From assembly GCA_030651695.1 (NCBI GenBank), contig JAUSCD010000033.1:62001-126000 (forward strand): DNA of 64,000 bases. Direction: 5' to 3'. Origin of the DNA: Pseudohongiella sp. (GTDB taxonomy: Bacteria > Pseudomonadota > Gammaproteobacteria > Pseudomonadales > Pseudohongiellaceae). A model generated the notes under the pieces. The model was not told the DNA's origin. It worked only from the letters and a program-made list of their open reading frames with translations, and did not search any database. Each line of letters opens with the position of its first letter. Position 1 is the stretch's first letter. Positions 25,457-33,650 of this stretch are shown piece by piece. The translations under genes and the position numbers were made by a program.

Positions 25457-26849
25457 TATCAAGCGCAACAGTGAGCCGGGACTGCGTACCCGTAAATGGC
25501 ACTGTGCCATGCCACATGTAGGACGGGAATAGAACCAGCATTCCCGGCTCCGGTTTTACAAAATGCTGCGCGGGTTGATGCGGCTGAACTACAGCCCCCG
25601 CCTCTCCAAAGCGAATCCAGCCCTCATGGTTTTCATCTTCGACGGCTTGCGGCAGCTCGACATAAAATGCCGATGATAACCAGCCTTCGGGATGCACATG
25701 ATCAACATGGAACCCGCCCGGCCTGAGCAACACCGACCAGATACCTTGTATCTGCCAACGCCCGGTGTTTCGTCCAACCAGTGGTAAAGGCTGGTTTCCA
25801 ATGCTGGAAAGATGATCAATATGTTGTTGCACCGGGGCTGCCAGGGCCTGACGAAACGCTTGCATAGCGGGTGTCTGCACCGTGAGTAAATTCGGCAGTT
25901 GGCTTCCTTCGCGCACCGAATGGCCAAAAGGATGCGTACGGTACTGATGCGCGGCTTTGAGCTCTGCCGCCAGATCTTTTAAATAGTCCGCCCGACTGCT
26001 CCAGCCTGCTGGCGGTTCAATCAGATAAGATCGCACCACATTCTTGTAGTCATACAGCACGTCAAACCTGGGATCATCCAACATCCGCCATACCGTGGCC
26101 TGCAATGCCAGCACATGCTGATTCAATGGACTGCGGACACATGCTTCGGCGGCAGCCGCAGCTGCACCAACTCTGTCTCCGCTCGCAATCGCCGCCCGCA
26201 GCAAGGTCAGTAAAACACCCAGCGAAACTTTGTCAGACTGGTAGGCCTGCATCGCAAGCTCACGCGCCATATCCAGTGCATCAATTTCGATAAGTAAATC
26301 GGCGGCTTGTGCGATCAGGGATGCATCCGCGCCACCACGCGAAGCCAGATCCAGAAGCACCTGCGCTGCCGCTTTTCTATCGCCGGTAAATGCCAACGCC
26401 TGCGACAACGAAAAATGGAGCGGACCCGACATCGGATTAGCGCGCACAGCATCAACGAGTGGTTGCAGTGCCAATACTTTGTTGGCCGTGCTCATCCAGA
26501 TCAGTTGGGATAATTCAAAAAGCGCAGGAGCCATATCTGACCGCAGATTGATCGCGTCCCGGTAAGCGGATTGCGCAGGGCCTGTTTTGCCGCTATGGGT
26601 CAGCGCACGTGCCAGCACCAGATGCGTCTCCGGCGCTTTGAGTCCCATTTTAATCGCGCGACTTGCGGTTGACGCTGATTCCTCATGGTGGCCCAGATCG
26701 CCCAGAATTGACGCCAGATTGTGCACAGCGACGGCACTTTGCGGCCACGACTCGACAGCAAGACGATAAATCAGCAGAGCATCCTGATAATTACCCCGGG
26801 CCTTGAGTGCATCGGCACGGGCGGTCATCGACTGCAACGATTCGGTCAT
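25443..26849 (-). CDS. TPR protein with C-terminal 2OG-Fe(II) oxygenase domain
   Basis: Protein of 468 aa. The first 250 or so residues are tetratricopeptide-like helices (ARGNYQDALLIYRLAVESWP and several repeats after it). The C-terminal 150 residues are a putative 2-oxoglutarate/Fe(II) oxygenase domain with facial triad H381, D383 (FHVDHVHPEGWLS) and H447 (MWHGTVPF), and R458 for 2-oxoglutarate. Such TPR-oxygenase fusions are common in marine bacteria and of unknown substrate; protein hydroxylation is a reasonable guess. The ATG at 26849 is preferred to the frame opening at 26894. Confidence 0.83.
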   Translation of the reverse strand: MTESLQSMTARADALKARGNYQDALLIYRLAVESWPQSAVAVHNLASILGDLGHHEESASTASRAIKMGLKAPETHLVLARALTHSGKTGPAQSAYRDAINLRSDMAPALFELSQLIWMSTANKVLALQPLVDAVRANPMSGPLHFSLSQALAFTGDRKAAAQVLLDLASRGGADASLIAQAADLLIEIDALDMARELAMQAYQSDKVSLGVLLTLLRAAIASGDRVGAAAAAAEACVRSPLNQHVLALQATVWRMLDDPRFDVLYDYKNVVRSYLIEPPAGWSSRADYLKDLAAELKAAHQYRTHPFGHSVREGSQLPNLLTVQTPAMQAFRQALAAPVQQHIDHLSSIGNQPLPLVGRNTGRWQIQGIWSVLLRPGGFHVDHVHPEGWLSSAFYVELPQAVEDENHEGWIRFGEAGAVVQPHQPAQHFVKPEPGMLVLFPSYMWHGTVPFTGTQSRLTVALDIIPV

Positions 26850-26970
26850 TTGTGTTCCTGTCTGGTCAGCGATATTCGTGGGATGCGGAATCATAACAGT
26901 AATGCTGCAGCAGTTTGATAGTCATCTGCGAACATCTTTCATCAACAATAATGAAAATATTGCTTGCATT

Positions 26971-26991
26971 AATTATTGCATGGCAATAATT
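26971..26991. promoter_or_regulatory. Inverted repeat upstream of the DUF2975-XRE pair
   Basis: Perfect 9-bp arms AATTATTGC and GCAATAATT with a 3-bp spacer, in an AT-rich region 33 bp upstream of the DUF2975 start. A further ATTGC occurs at 26959-26963. It is a good candidate operator for the XRE regulator encoded as the second gene of the operon. Confidence 0.6.
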
Positions 26992-27023
26992 TAACAACAC
27001 AAAACAGTAATGGAGGCATAGTC

Positions 27024-27539
27024 ATGTCAATCCGCACAGCAGAAGAACTTAAACACGCTCAAAACCTCGCTACCACTGCCCAGACACTGGCTATCATTGC
27101 CATGGTGACATTGATTGTTGCCATTGTGGCCAGGGGTGGCACTGTAATCGCCGGCAATCTGTTTTCATCAGAGACGACCTGGAGAGACGGTATACAAAAT
27201 ATCGGGCTGGTGCTGATTGAACTGCTTCCGGCGTTTTTATTTATCGAAGCCATCAATCATCTGCGCCGCGCACTGACAAAATTTGGTAGCGGTGAGTTCT
27301 TCCGCTCCGATGTGTCGCAGCATGTTGCAGAGGCTGGTTCTTTCGCTATTTACGCCATGCTAGCTTTGATGGTGATTACACCCAATCTGACCCTTTGGGT
27401 CAGCCATCAAGGGGGATTTGATGTGCGCATTGAACCTGAATACATCGGCATGCTTGCTTTTGCCGTATTCGTTTGCGCGGTAGGGAAAATTCTGTCGGCA
27501 GCCACCGATATCAAATCTGAAAATGACGCCTTTGTATGA
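27024..27539 (+). CDS. DUF2975 membrane protein
   Basis: Membrane protein of 171 aa with four predicted transmembrane helices and the DUF2975 pattern (INHLRRALTKFGSGEFFRSD). The gene overlaps the next, an XRE regulator, by the tetranucleotide ATGA. DUF2975 plus a short YozG-type XRE protein is a widely conserved two-gene module, perhaps a membrane sensor with its DNA-binding partner. The ATG at 27024 follows a GGAGGC ribosome binding site. Confidence 0.82.
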   Translation: MSIRTAEELKHAQNLATTAQTLAIIAMVTLIVAIVARGGTVIAGNLFSSETTWRDGIQNIGLVLIELLPAFLFIEAINHLRRALTKFGSGEFFRSDVSQHVAEAGSFAIYAMLALMVITPNLTLWVSHQGGFDVRIEPEYIGMLAFAVFVCAVGKILSAATDIKSENDAFV

Positions 27540-27775
27540 AACAGATTATAGTCAGACTTGATGTGATGCTGGCGCTGCGCAAAATGCGCTCCAAGGAACT
27601 GGCAGAGCGCATCGGAATTACCGAAGCCAATTTGTCACTCCTGCGCACAGGAAAAGTGAAAGGTGTGCGTTTCGATACTCTGGCAAAACTGTGTGAAGAA
27701 CTGGATTGTTTGCCGGGTGATCTTTTGGATATCGGCGACGCAACTGAGAACAGACAAGGAGAACCTCATGCCTAA
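27536..27775 (+). CDS. XRE/Cro-like helix-turn-helix regulator (YozG type)
   Basis: Small DNA-binding protein of 79 aa. Most of it is one helix-turn-helix (MRSKELAERIGITEANLSLL) followed by the conserved DTLAKLCEELDCLPGDLL segment. It is translationally coupled to the DUF2975 gene. It overlaps the following DUF1330 gene by 8 bp, so all three are likely cotranscribed. The likely target is its own promoter (26971-26991). Confidence 0.87.
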   Translation: MKQIIVRLDVMLALRKMRSKELAERIGITEANLSLLRTGKVKGVRFDTLAKLCEELDCLPGDLLDIGDATENRQGEPHA

Positions 27776-28061
27776 AGGTTACTGGATTGTGCAGGTTGAT
27801 ATCAGAGAGATGGAAACATTCAAGGCTTACATGGCAGCCAATGCCGAACCGTTCAAAAAGTACGGCGCAAAATTTCTGGTACGGGGCGGTCGTTTTGAGA
27901 ACCCTGAGGGCAGCTCCCGCTCCCGACATGTCATGCTCGAGTTTCCGGATTACCAGACCGCACTGGATTGCTGGCATTCGCCTGAGTATCAGTACGCCAT
28001 ATCGCTGCGCGCACCGGTTTCTGATCTTGATATGGTTATCATTGAGGGTTACGCCGATTGA
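27768..28061 (+). CDS. DUF1330 family protein
   Basis: Ferredoxin-like alpha-beta barrel protein of 97 aa. The pattern GYWIVQVDI, FLVRGGRFE, HVMLEFPDYQTALDCWHSPE and MVIIEGY is characteristic of DUF1330 (dimeric, of unknown function). The ATG at 27768 has AAGGAGAA upstream. It overlaps the XRE gene by 8 bp and ends 2 bp before the next start, so translation is tightly coupled. Confidence 0.87.
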   Translation: MPKGYWIVQVDIREMETFKAYMAANAEPFKKYGAKFLVRGGRFENPEGSSRSRHVMLEFPDYQTALDCWHSPEYQYAISLRAPVSDLDMVIIEGYAD

Positions 28062-28063
28062 GC

Positions 28064-28654
28064 ATGCGCATCGGGATTTTCCTGTTTGAAGACATCGAAG
28101 CGCTGGATTTTGCCGGACCTTATGAGGTATTCACAACTGCCAGCCGGGTCGCTCAGAAATCAGGTATGGTTGCGCCATTTGCAGTATTTTCGGTCTCTGC
28201 TTCCGGGCACGCCGTGCGTGTGCGCGCAGGTATGAAAGTCATTCCTGACTTCACATTTGAGGATACCCCTGCCATTGATGTGCTGATTGTGCCTGGTGGT
28301 GTTGTCACTGCAGAAATGCAAAATCGTGTTGTCGTCGATTGGATAAAAGACACGTCCTCAAACGCCAAACTGATTGCATCGGTGTGCACGGGTGTATTTC
28401 TATTGGCAAAGGCAGGTGTTGTGACTAATCAAAAAGTCACTACACATTGGGAAGATATTGCTGACCTGCGCCGGCAATTCCCTGATCTGACAGTCAGGGA
28501 AAATGTGCGCTGGGTGGATGAGGGACAGATCGTGACGTCAGCCGGCATTTCTGCCGGCATCGATATGAGTCTGCATCTGGTTGAGCGTCTGGCTGGCAAG
28601 GCATTGGCTATCGCCACTGCCCGGCAGATGGAGTTTGACTGGCACGAAAACTGA
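28064..28654 (+). CDS. DJ-1/PfpI family protein
   Basis: Protein of 196 aa with the DJ-1/PfpI fold. The nucleophile-elbow cysteine lies in LIASVCTGVFLLAKAGVV, and VLIVPGGV and VTSAGISAGIDMSLHLVE are further family marks. It most resembles isonitrile-hydratase-like or GlxA-sensor-like members, but has no DNA-binding domain. A TTG at 28058 is in frame; the ATG at 28064 is preferred. It is the last gene of the DUF2975-XRE-DUF1330 run. The activity is not known. Confidence 0.83.
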   Translation: MRIGIFLFEDIEALDFAGPYEVFTTASRVAQKSGMVAPFAVFSVSASGHAVRVRAGMKVIPDFTFEDTPAIDVLIVPGGVVTAEMQNRVVVDWIKDTSSNAKLIASVCTGVFLLAKAGVVTNQKVTTHWEDIADLRRQFPDLTVRENVRWVDEGQIVTSAGISAGIDMSLHLVERLAGKALAIATARQMEFDWHEN

Positions 28655-28671
28655 ACTTTAAGTCCACTTTT

Positions 28672-29175
28672 TTACTCGCGCTCAATCTCATCAGGCACAA
28701 TCAGGTCCAACGTCTCTTTGATCTCCTCCATCACAATGTAACTTTTGGATTCTCTGACGCCGGGCAATTTCAGCAGAATATCACCCAGCAATTTGCGGTA
28801 AGACGCCATCTCGGAAATGCGCGCCTTGATCAGATAATCAAAATCCCCCGATACCAGATGGCACTCCATCACATGCGGCAACTTGATTACAGCACGGCGG
28901 AAGTCATCAAAAATACTGGCTGACTTGGACTCCAGACTGATCTCTACAAATACCAGCAGATTGGCTTCGAGCTTTTGCGGATTCAGGCGTGCGCCATAAC
29001 CCAGAATGAACTTCTCGCGCTCCAACCGGCGCACCCTCTCCATACAAGGCGTAGTGGATAAACCCACCCGCTCCCCCAGCTCCACAAATGAGATGCGACC
29101 CTCGCGCTGAATGATGCGCAGGATGTTGCGATCGATGTTATCCAGCTCGCGGCTGGAGGCTCTCCGAGTCTTCAT
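28672..29175 (-). CDS. Lrp/AsnC family regulator, probable dadA activator
   Basis: Leucine-responsive-type regulator of 167 aa. The N-terminal helix-turn-helix is RISFVELGERVGLSTTPCMERV and the C-terminal RAM (ligand-binding) domain follows (DFDYLIKARISEMASYRKLL). The sequence is close to global Lrp. It is divergent from dadA, and amino-acid-responsive Lrp proteins (DadR in Pseudomonas) control alanine catabolism, so alanine or leucine is the likely effector. Direct repeats at 29208-29253 are candidate binding sites. Confidence 0.88.
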   Translation of the reverse strand: MKTRRASSRELDNIDRNILRIIQREGRISFVELGERVGLSTTPCMERVRRLEREKFILGYGARLNPQKLEANLLVFVEISLESKSASIFDDFRRAVIKLPHVMECHLVSGDFDYLIKARISEMASYRKLLGDILLKLPGVRESKSYIVMEEIKETLDLIVPDEIERE

Positions 29176-29207
29176 GTTTTTACCCGTTTTTATCTGGCTA
29201 ATTCAAG

Positions 29208-29253
29208 TTAATACAGAAATATTTCCTGCTAATGGCAATTAATACAGAAAATA
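29208..29253. promoter_or_regulatory. Candidate Lrp sites: direct repeats 31 bp apart
   Basis: TTAATACAGAAATA (29208-29221) and TTAATACAGAAAATA (29239-29253) are nearly identical and start 31 bp apart, about three helical turns, in the AT-rich gap between lrp and dadA. Phased AT-rich sites are how Lrp octamers wrap DNA, so this is likely the regulatory region of both genes. Confidence 0.6.
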
Positions 29254-29334
29254 CACGCATGCCAGCGCCCTTACAATAGCGACATTTACCGGCAGACGAT
29301 TACCGTGCGCCGGTCACACAATCAGGAGTTGGGC

Positions 29335-30633
29335 ATGAAGGTTCTGGTTTTAGGCAGCGGTGTTATCGGTATCACCAGCGCATGGTATCTGGCAAAAGCC
29401 GGCCATGACGTTACCGTGATCGATCGCCAGCCCGGCCCGGCACTGGAAACAAGTTTTGCCAACGCCGGCATGATTTCCCCCGGTTATTCAGCGCCCTGGG
29501 CTGCGCCCGGCGTACCGGTTAAAGCCATCAAATGGTTGCTGGCCAAACACGCTCCGCTGGCTGTGCGCCCGACCGCCGACCTGTCGCAGTACCGATGGGT
29601 GTTACAGATGCTGATGCAGTGCAACGGCAACAGCTATGCTGTTAACAAGTCACGCATGATGCGACTGGCTGAATACAGCCGTGACTGTCTGATAGATCTG
29701 CGCAGGCAAACCGGCCTGGACTATGAACATCGCGAACTGGGCACGCTGCAGGTATTCAGAACACAAAAGCAAATGGACGCCGCTGCCAAAGACATTGCGG
29801 TGCTGCAGGAATGTGGGGTGCCGTTTGAAGTGCTGGACAGAGCGGGCTGTATAGCCGCCGAACCCGGTCTTGCCAACAGCGCCGAAAAGATTGTGGGCGG
29901 CCTGCGTTTGCCTCGCGACGAAACGGGTGACTGTCATTTGTTCACTACACGCCTGGCACAGCAATGTGAAACGCTGGGTGTCAAATTCCGGTACGGGGTT
30001 GCTATCGATGAATTGCTCAGCGATGGTCAACGTATCTCCGGCGTTCGGGTTGGCGACAAGGCGATCACTGCCGATCGTTATGTGCTTGCCCTTGGCAGCT
30101 ATTCACCACAATTGCTTAAGCCACTGGGCATCAATTTACCGGTGTATCCGGTAAAAGGTTATTCCATGACAGCGCCGGTCGCCGACGCCAATGTTGCGCC
30201 GATTTCCACCATTATGGACGAAACCTACAAAATTGCGATCACGCGCTTTAACGACCGCATCCGTGTTGGTGGTATGGCAGAACTGGCTGGTTTCGACACA
30301 AAACTTCGTGCGCGTCCACAAGGCACTCTGCGTATGGTGCTGGACGATTTGTTCCCGGGCGCAGGGCATTCTGAACAGGCAAGCTACTGGACCGGATTGC
30401 GCCCGATGACACCTGACGGCACACCCGTGGTCGGGGCCACCAAACTGACCAACCTGTTCCTCAACACCGGACATGGCACACTGGGCTGGACTATGTCCTG
30501 CGGCTCAGCGCAGTTATTGGCTGATCTGATCAGTGGCAGCAAAACCTCAATCAGCACAGAAGGTTTTGATCTGCGGCGCTATCAGTCGTCGCAACAAGCC
30601 AGACCAAGTGTTCATCCTGTTCCTGCACACTAA
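29335..30633 (+). CDS. dadA: D-amino acid dehydrogenase small subunit
   Basis: FAD-dependent D-amino acid dehydrogenase, 432 aa, the same length as E. coli DadA. It oxidises D-alanine (and other D-amino acids) to 2-oxo acids and passes electrons to the respiratory chain at the inner membrane. The dinucleotide-binding N-terminus [20 protein letters not shown] is nearly identical to the family consensus; [14 protein letters not shown] and [16 protein letters not shown] are at the C-terminal end. The usual catabolic alanine racemase partner (dadX) is not next to it; a strong terminator follows immediately. Confidence 0.94.
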   Translation: MKVLVLGSGVIGITSAWYLAKAGHDVTVIDRQPGPALETSFANAGMISPGYSAPWAAPGVPVKAIKWLLAKHAPLAVRPTADLSQYRWVLQMLMQCNGNSYAVNKSRMMRLAEYSRDCLIDLRRQTGLDYEHRELGTLQVFRTQKQMDAAAKDIAVLQECGVPFEVLDRAGCIAAEPGLANSAEKIVGGLRLPRDETGDCHLFTTRLAQQCETLGVKFRYGVAIDELLSDGQRISGVRVGDKAITADRYVLALGSYSPQLLKPLGINLPVYPVKGYSMTAPVADANVAPISTIMDETYKIAITRFNDRIRVGGMAELAGFDTKLRARPQGTLRMVLDDLFPGAGHSEQASYWTGLRPMTPDGTPVVGATKLTNLFLNTGHGTLGWTMSCGSAQLLADLISGSKTSISTEGFDLRRYQSSQQARPSVHPVPAH

Positions 30634-30650
30634 GCGATCGTGCAGGATTT

Positions 30651-30697
30651 GCCGGGCCCTGTCTCAGCCACTGTGACAGGGCCCGGCAATTTTTTTC
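30651..30697 (+). terminator. Intrinsic terminator after dadA
   Basis: Perfect 13-bp GC-rich arms GCCGGGCCCTGTC (30651-30663) and GACAGGGCCCGGC (30675-30687), an 11-nt loop, then AA and seven T. It starts 17 bp after the dadA stop codon and is one of the clearest rho-independent terminators in the window. Confidence 0.93.
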
Positions 30698-30703
30698 AGC
30701 GCT

Positions 30704-30744
30704 TTTTTGTTAATCCCTTTTTGTTAATCCTTTTTTGCTGATCC
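30704..30744. repeat. Three tandem 14-bp repeats
   Basis: TTTTTGTTAATCC at 30704-30716 and 30718-30730, then TTTTTTGCTGATCC at 30731-30744. The T-rich repeats follow directly on the dadA terminator and look like slippage-type duplication. No function is apparent. Confidence 0.75.
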
Positions 30745-30788
30745 ATTTTACGCAACCCTTTTAACTCAAGCAGAACCACAAAACTTAA

Positions 30789-30804
30789 GCAACCTTTCGG
30801 TTGC
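30789..30804. promoter_or_regulatory. Candidate ArsR operator upstream of the SRPBCC-ArsR operon
   Basis: The inverted repeat GCAACC-TTTC-GGTTGC lies 49 bp before the start codon. A second, imperfect version (GCAACC at 30835-30840 with GCTGC at 30846-30850) overlaps the ribosome binding site. Repeats of this shape are typical of ArsR-family operators, and the operon encodes an ArsR protein. Confidence 0.55.
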
Positions 30805-30852
30805 ATTTATTCCCGCAAATGATCTATTCTTTATGCAACCAGGAGGCTGCCC

Positions 30853-31308
30853 ATGAATAGTCACGATCAGATTGTAAAAACTGTCGATATCAAAGCGCCA
30901 GTCGCACGCGTCTGGCAGGCACTAACCGATTATCAGCAGTTTGGCGAATGGTTCCGGGTCAAGCTGAATGAGCCATTTTCCCCCGGGTCTCGCTCAACCG
31001 GCGTTACAACGTATCCCGGTTATGAGGGCCATCAGTGGTTTGCCACCATAGAAACCATGGAACATGAATCACTGTTCTCCTTCCGTTGGAATCACGACAA
31101 TATTGAGGCTGGTCTGCCGCCTGAGCAGCAACCCACCACCCATGTTGAATTCAAACTGGAAAAAACCGGAACCGGCACCCGGCTCACAATTACCGAATCA
31201 GGTTTTGCTGCGCTGCCCGAATCCAAACGTGGCGCCATCATGCGCGGCAATACCGAGGGCTGGAATATTCAAAGCCAGAACATCAGCGACTATGTCACAG
31301 GTGAATAA
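30853..31308 (+). CDS. SRPBCC (AHSA1-like) domain protein
   Basis: Protein of 151 aa with the START/Bet v1-like fold of activator of Hsp90 ATPase homologues. It begins KTVDIKAPVARVWQALTDYQQFGEWF and ends with the long helix containing GNTEGWNIQSQNI. These proteins bind hydrophobic ligands in a deep pocket. The start has AGGAGG upstream. The gene overlaps the ArsR gene at its end. SRPBCC-ArsR pairs are a common two-gene unit, but here the order is reversed, with the regulator second. Confidence 0.87.
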   Translation: MNSHDQIVKTVDIKAPVARVWQALTDYQQFGEWFRVKLNEPFSPGSRSTGVTTYPGYEGHQWFATIETMEHESLFSFRWNHDNIEAGLPPEQQPTTHVEFKLEKTGTGTRLTITESGFAALPESKRGAIMRGNTEGWNIQSQNISDYVTGE

Positions 31309-31639
31309 TGTGTACTCCCCAATGCCCGATGATGCAGCCATCATATTTGCGGCACTCGGCGATAACACACGACTGAATCTGTTGGCCAGACTTCGCGACG
31401 GCCAGTCACATGCCATTGTTGAGCTCACCGACGGCACCGGTCTGACGCGCCAGGCCATCAGCAAACATCTGCATGTGCTGGAAAACGCAGGACTGGTGCT
31501 CAGTGAAAAAAGCGGACGTGAAAGTCGTTATCTTTTTGACGCCGGCGGTTTTCAGAAAGCTCAGGCCTATCTGGACGTGGCGTCAGCGCAGTGGGATGCC
31601 GCCCTCCTGCGTTTAAAAGACTTTATTGAAGAGACTTGA
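31292..31639 (+). CDS. ArsR family transcriptional regulator
   Basis: Winged-helix repressor of 115 aa. The pattern FAALGDNTRLNLLARLRDGQ followed by LTDGTGLTRQAISKHLHVL is the ArsR DNA-binding core. No Cys-based metal site is seen, so it is probably not a metal sensor. The start is uncertain: ATG at 31292 within the preceding gene, GTG at 31301, or ATG at 31322. It likely autoregulates the SRPBCC-ArsR operon. It overlaps the convergent EVE gene by 17 bp. Confidence 0.85.
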   Translation: MSQVNNVYSPMPDDAAIIFAALGDNTRLNLLARLRDGQSHAIVELTDGTGLTRQAISKHLHVLENAGLVLSEKSGRESRYLFDAGGFQKAQAYLDVASAQWDAALLRLKDFIEET

Positions 31640-32078
31640 TGGCTTTCCATTCCGCATCGCTGACGGGCATAACCGACAACCGGCTGCCCTTTTGCACCAG
31701 CGCCAGATACTCCAGCTCTGGCATGGACCTCAGTTGATCAAGCGTAATGATCTGAGGGAATTTGCTGACAAACACCATGTCAACCGCACTCCAGCGCGGA
31801 TTGTCTTTTGCGCTTTTGCCATCAAAATAAGGTGATGTTTCGTCAAACTGTGCAGGATCCGGGTATGCCTCGCGAGCCACTTTCACAATACCCGCAACAC
31901 CAATGTATTTGCAGCTGGAGTGATAAATAAAAATTTCATCACCGGTTTTCATATCACGTAAAAAATTACGCGCCTGATAATTACGCACACCTTCCCAGAC
32001 GATAGCCTTGTCAGGTTTATTGGTAAAATCGTCAATACTGCACTCTGATGGTTCTGTTTTGGCTAACCATTTGGCCAT
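31623..32078 (-). CDS. EVE domain protein
   Basis: Protein of 151 aa, essentially one EVE (PUA-like) domain. It has MAKWLAKTEPSECSIDDF, VWEGVRNYQARNFLRDMK and FIYHSSCKYIGVAGIVKV, which form the family's nucleobase pocket. EVE domains are thought to read modified DNA or RNA bases. It lies 52 bp downstream of the TauE-like gene on the same strand, so may be cotranscribed with it, but no functional link is apparent. Confidence 0.9.
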   Translation of the reverse strand: MAKWLAKTEPSECSIDDFTNKPDKAIVWEGVRNYQARNFLRDMKTGDEIFIYHSSCKYIGVAGIVKVAREAYPDPAQFDETSPYFDGKSAKDNPRWSAVDMVFVSKFPQIITLDQLRSMPELEYLALVQKGSRLSVMPVSDAEWKAIKSLQ

Positions 32079-32130
32079 GATAGATATCCTTTCTCTCTGA
32101 ATTCGTATGTGTCTGATTAGCAGGTTACTG

Positions 32131-32934
32131 CTATGCGATGACTGTTCTCAACATCTGCAATGCCAGCACAATGATCAGTGCTGCAAATAATTTCTTAAGT
32201 GTGGCAACTGGCAGCTTGTGTGCCAGCCTTGCACCCATCGGGGCGGAAAAGAGACTGGCGACTGCCATGGCCAATACCGCCGGCCAATAGATAAAACCCA
32301 ATGTGTACGCTGGTAAACCAGCCGTGCCCCAACCATTAAGCAGGTATCCAAGAGCACCCGCCAGTGCAATCGGCAAACCTACAGCAGCCGATGTGCCAAT
32401 TGCTGTCTGCAGGCGGACGTTACACCAGGTGAGAAATGGCACCGTCATGGTGCCGCCGCCGATCGCGACCAAAGCAGAGATTCCGCCAATGCCTGCGCCT
32501 GCTGCAGACAACCCTGCCAGACCCGGCAGCTGGCGTGAGGGACTTGGTTTTCTGTTCAGCACCATCTGCGCGGCTACATAAGTCATAAAAATACAGAAAA
32601 ATATAGCAAGTGGGCGTGGTGACAGAGCAGCGGCAAGAAACGTCGCTGCAAAAGTTCCCACCAGAATACCGGGTGCCAACCCGCGTACCGCCGGCCATAA
32701 CACTGCGCCATGCTTATGATGTGCATTCAGACTGGATAGCGAGGTGGGAATAATGGTGGCCATGGAGGTACCCAGCGCCAGATGCACAACATAATCCGGC
32801 GCAAAACCCTGGGCAGCAAACATGACAGTCAGTACCGGCACCATGACAGCGCCGCCGCCTATACCAAACAGACCGGCCAGAAATCCGGTGATTACACCCA
32901 GCAGCACATAGGCTAACAACCACAAGTCCAACAT
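32131..32934 (-). CDS. TauE/SafE family sulfite exporter-type permease
   Basis: Membrane permease of 267 aa with about eight transmembrane helices. Family repeats are visible: GVITGFLAGLFGIGGGAVMVP near the N-terminus and GIGGISALVAIGGGTMTVPF in the second half. TauE/SafE proteins export or import sulfur-containing anions (sulfite, sulfoacetate, taurine products). No sulfur metabolism genes are adjacent, so the substrate is open. Confidence 0.88.
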   Translation of the reverse strand: MLDLWLLAYVLLGVITGFLAGLFGIGGGAVMVPVLTVMFAAQGFAPDYVVHLALGTSMATIIPTSLSSLNAHHKHGAVLWPAVRGLAPGILVGTFAATFLAAALSPRPLAIFFCIFMTYVAAQMVLNRKPSPSRQLPGLAGLSAAGAGIGGISALVAIGGGTMTVPFLTWCNVRLQTAIGTSAAVGLPIALAGALGYLLNGWGTAGLPAYTLGFIYWPAVLAMAVASLFSAPMGARLAHKLPVATLKKLFAALIIVLALQMLRTVIA

Positions 32935-33119
32935 AGCTCAGGCACTCAAACCAATCAGGGTGCAATCATGCAAAAATTGAATGCTCCCTGCAACGAAGGA
33001 TTTCCGCCTGCCCATAAAAATAGCCCATAAATATAATTGCGCCCTGCGTCCGCTCTGTGCAATTATCTCAACAAGTTACAGAAAAACTCCTCAATCTGCC
33101 CGGGACCAGTACTTCTGTC

Positions 33120-33550
33120 ATGACAGACATCAGCGGCCATACCTCTCAGTTTTTTATTACCAGGCAGGTACCCAAAGCCCTCTCCCGCTATGTTGAGAAC
33201 CTGTGGATCTGGTGTGGAGCGCCCAGACCAAACAGCCTTGACCACATCTTGCCAACCGGGGCACCGGGCCTGATTATCAACCTGCTCGAAGACGAAACCC
33301 GTATTTACAAAAGTGGCGATAACACCTTAAGTCAACGCCTCGATGGATGTGGTTTTGATGGTGCGCACACGAGTCCTTTTGTGGGCATCAGCATAAATCA
33401 GATGGCCTGATCGACTGGACAGACCTTGCACTGCGTTACGGCTATTACGATCAGGCACATTTCTCCCGCGAATTTAAAGATTTTTCGGGTTTTACGCCCA
33501 CCAGCTATCTGCCTTTGATTGGAGAGTTTGAAAATCACGTTGCAGTTTAA
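33120..33550 (+). pseudogene. AraC family regulator with an internal deletion
   Basis: Two parts of an AraC regulator survive in different frames. From the ATG at 33120, frame 1 encodes the start of a DUF6597-type N-terminal domain (SRYVENLWIWCG, HILPTGAPGLIINLLEDE, then SPFVGISI) and stops at 33408-33410. From about 33392 another frame encodes the end of an AraC helix-turn-helix (DWTDLALRYGYYDQAHFSRE, FSGFTPTSY) and ends at 33548-33550. The roughly 100 residues that normally join them are missing, so an out-of-frame deletion has inactivated the gene. The VOC gene downstream was probably its partner. Confidence 0.8.
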
Positions 33551-33650
33551 TGAGTACACGGATTGTATTTCGCTTTTTTACAAGACAGGGAAATTGCACG
33601 CTCTACACTGACCTCACTGAACAAAAACATCTGATCAAGGAGATCTTCTG

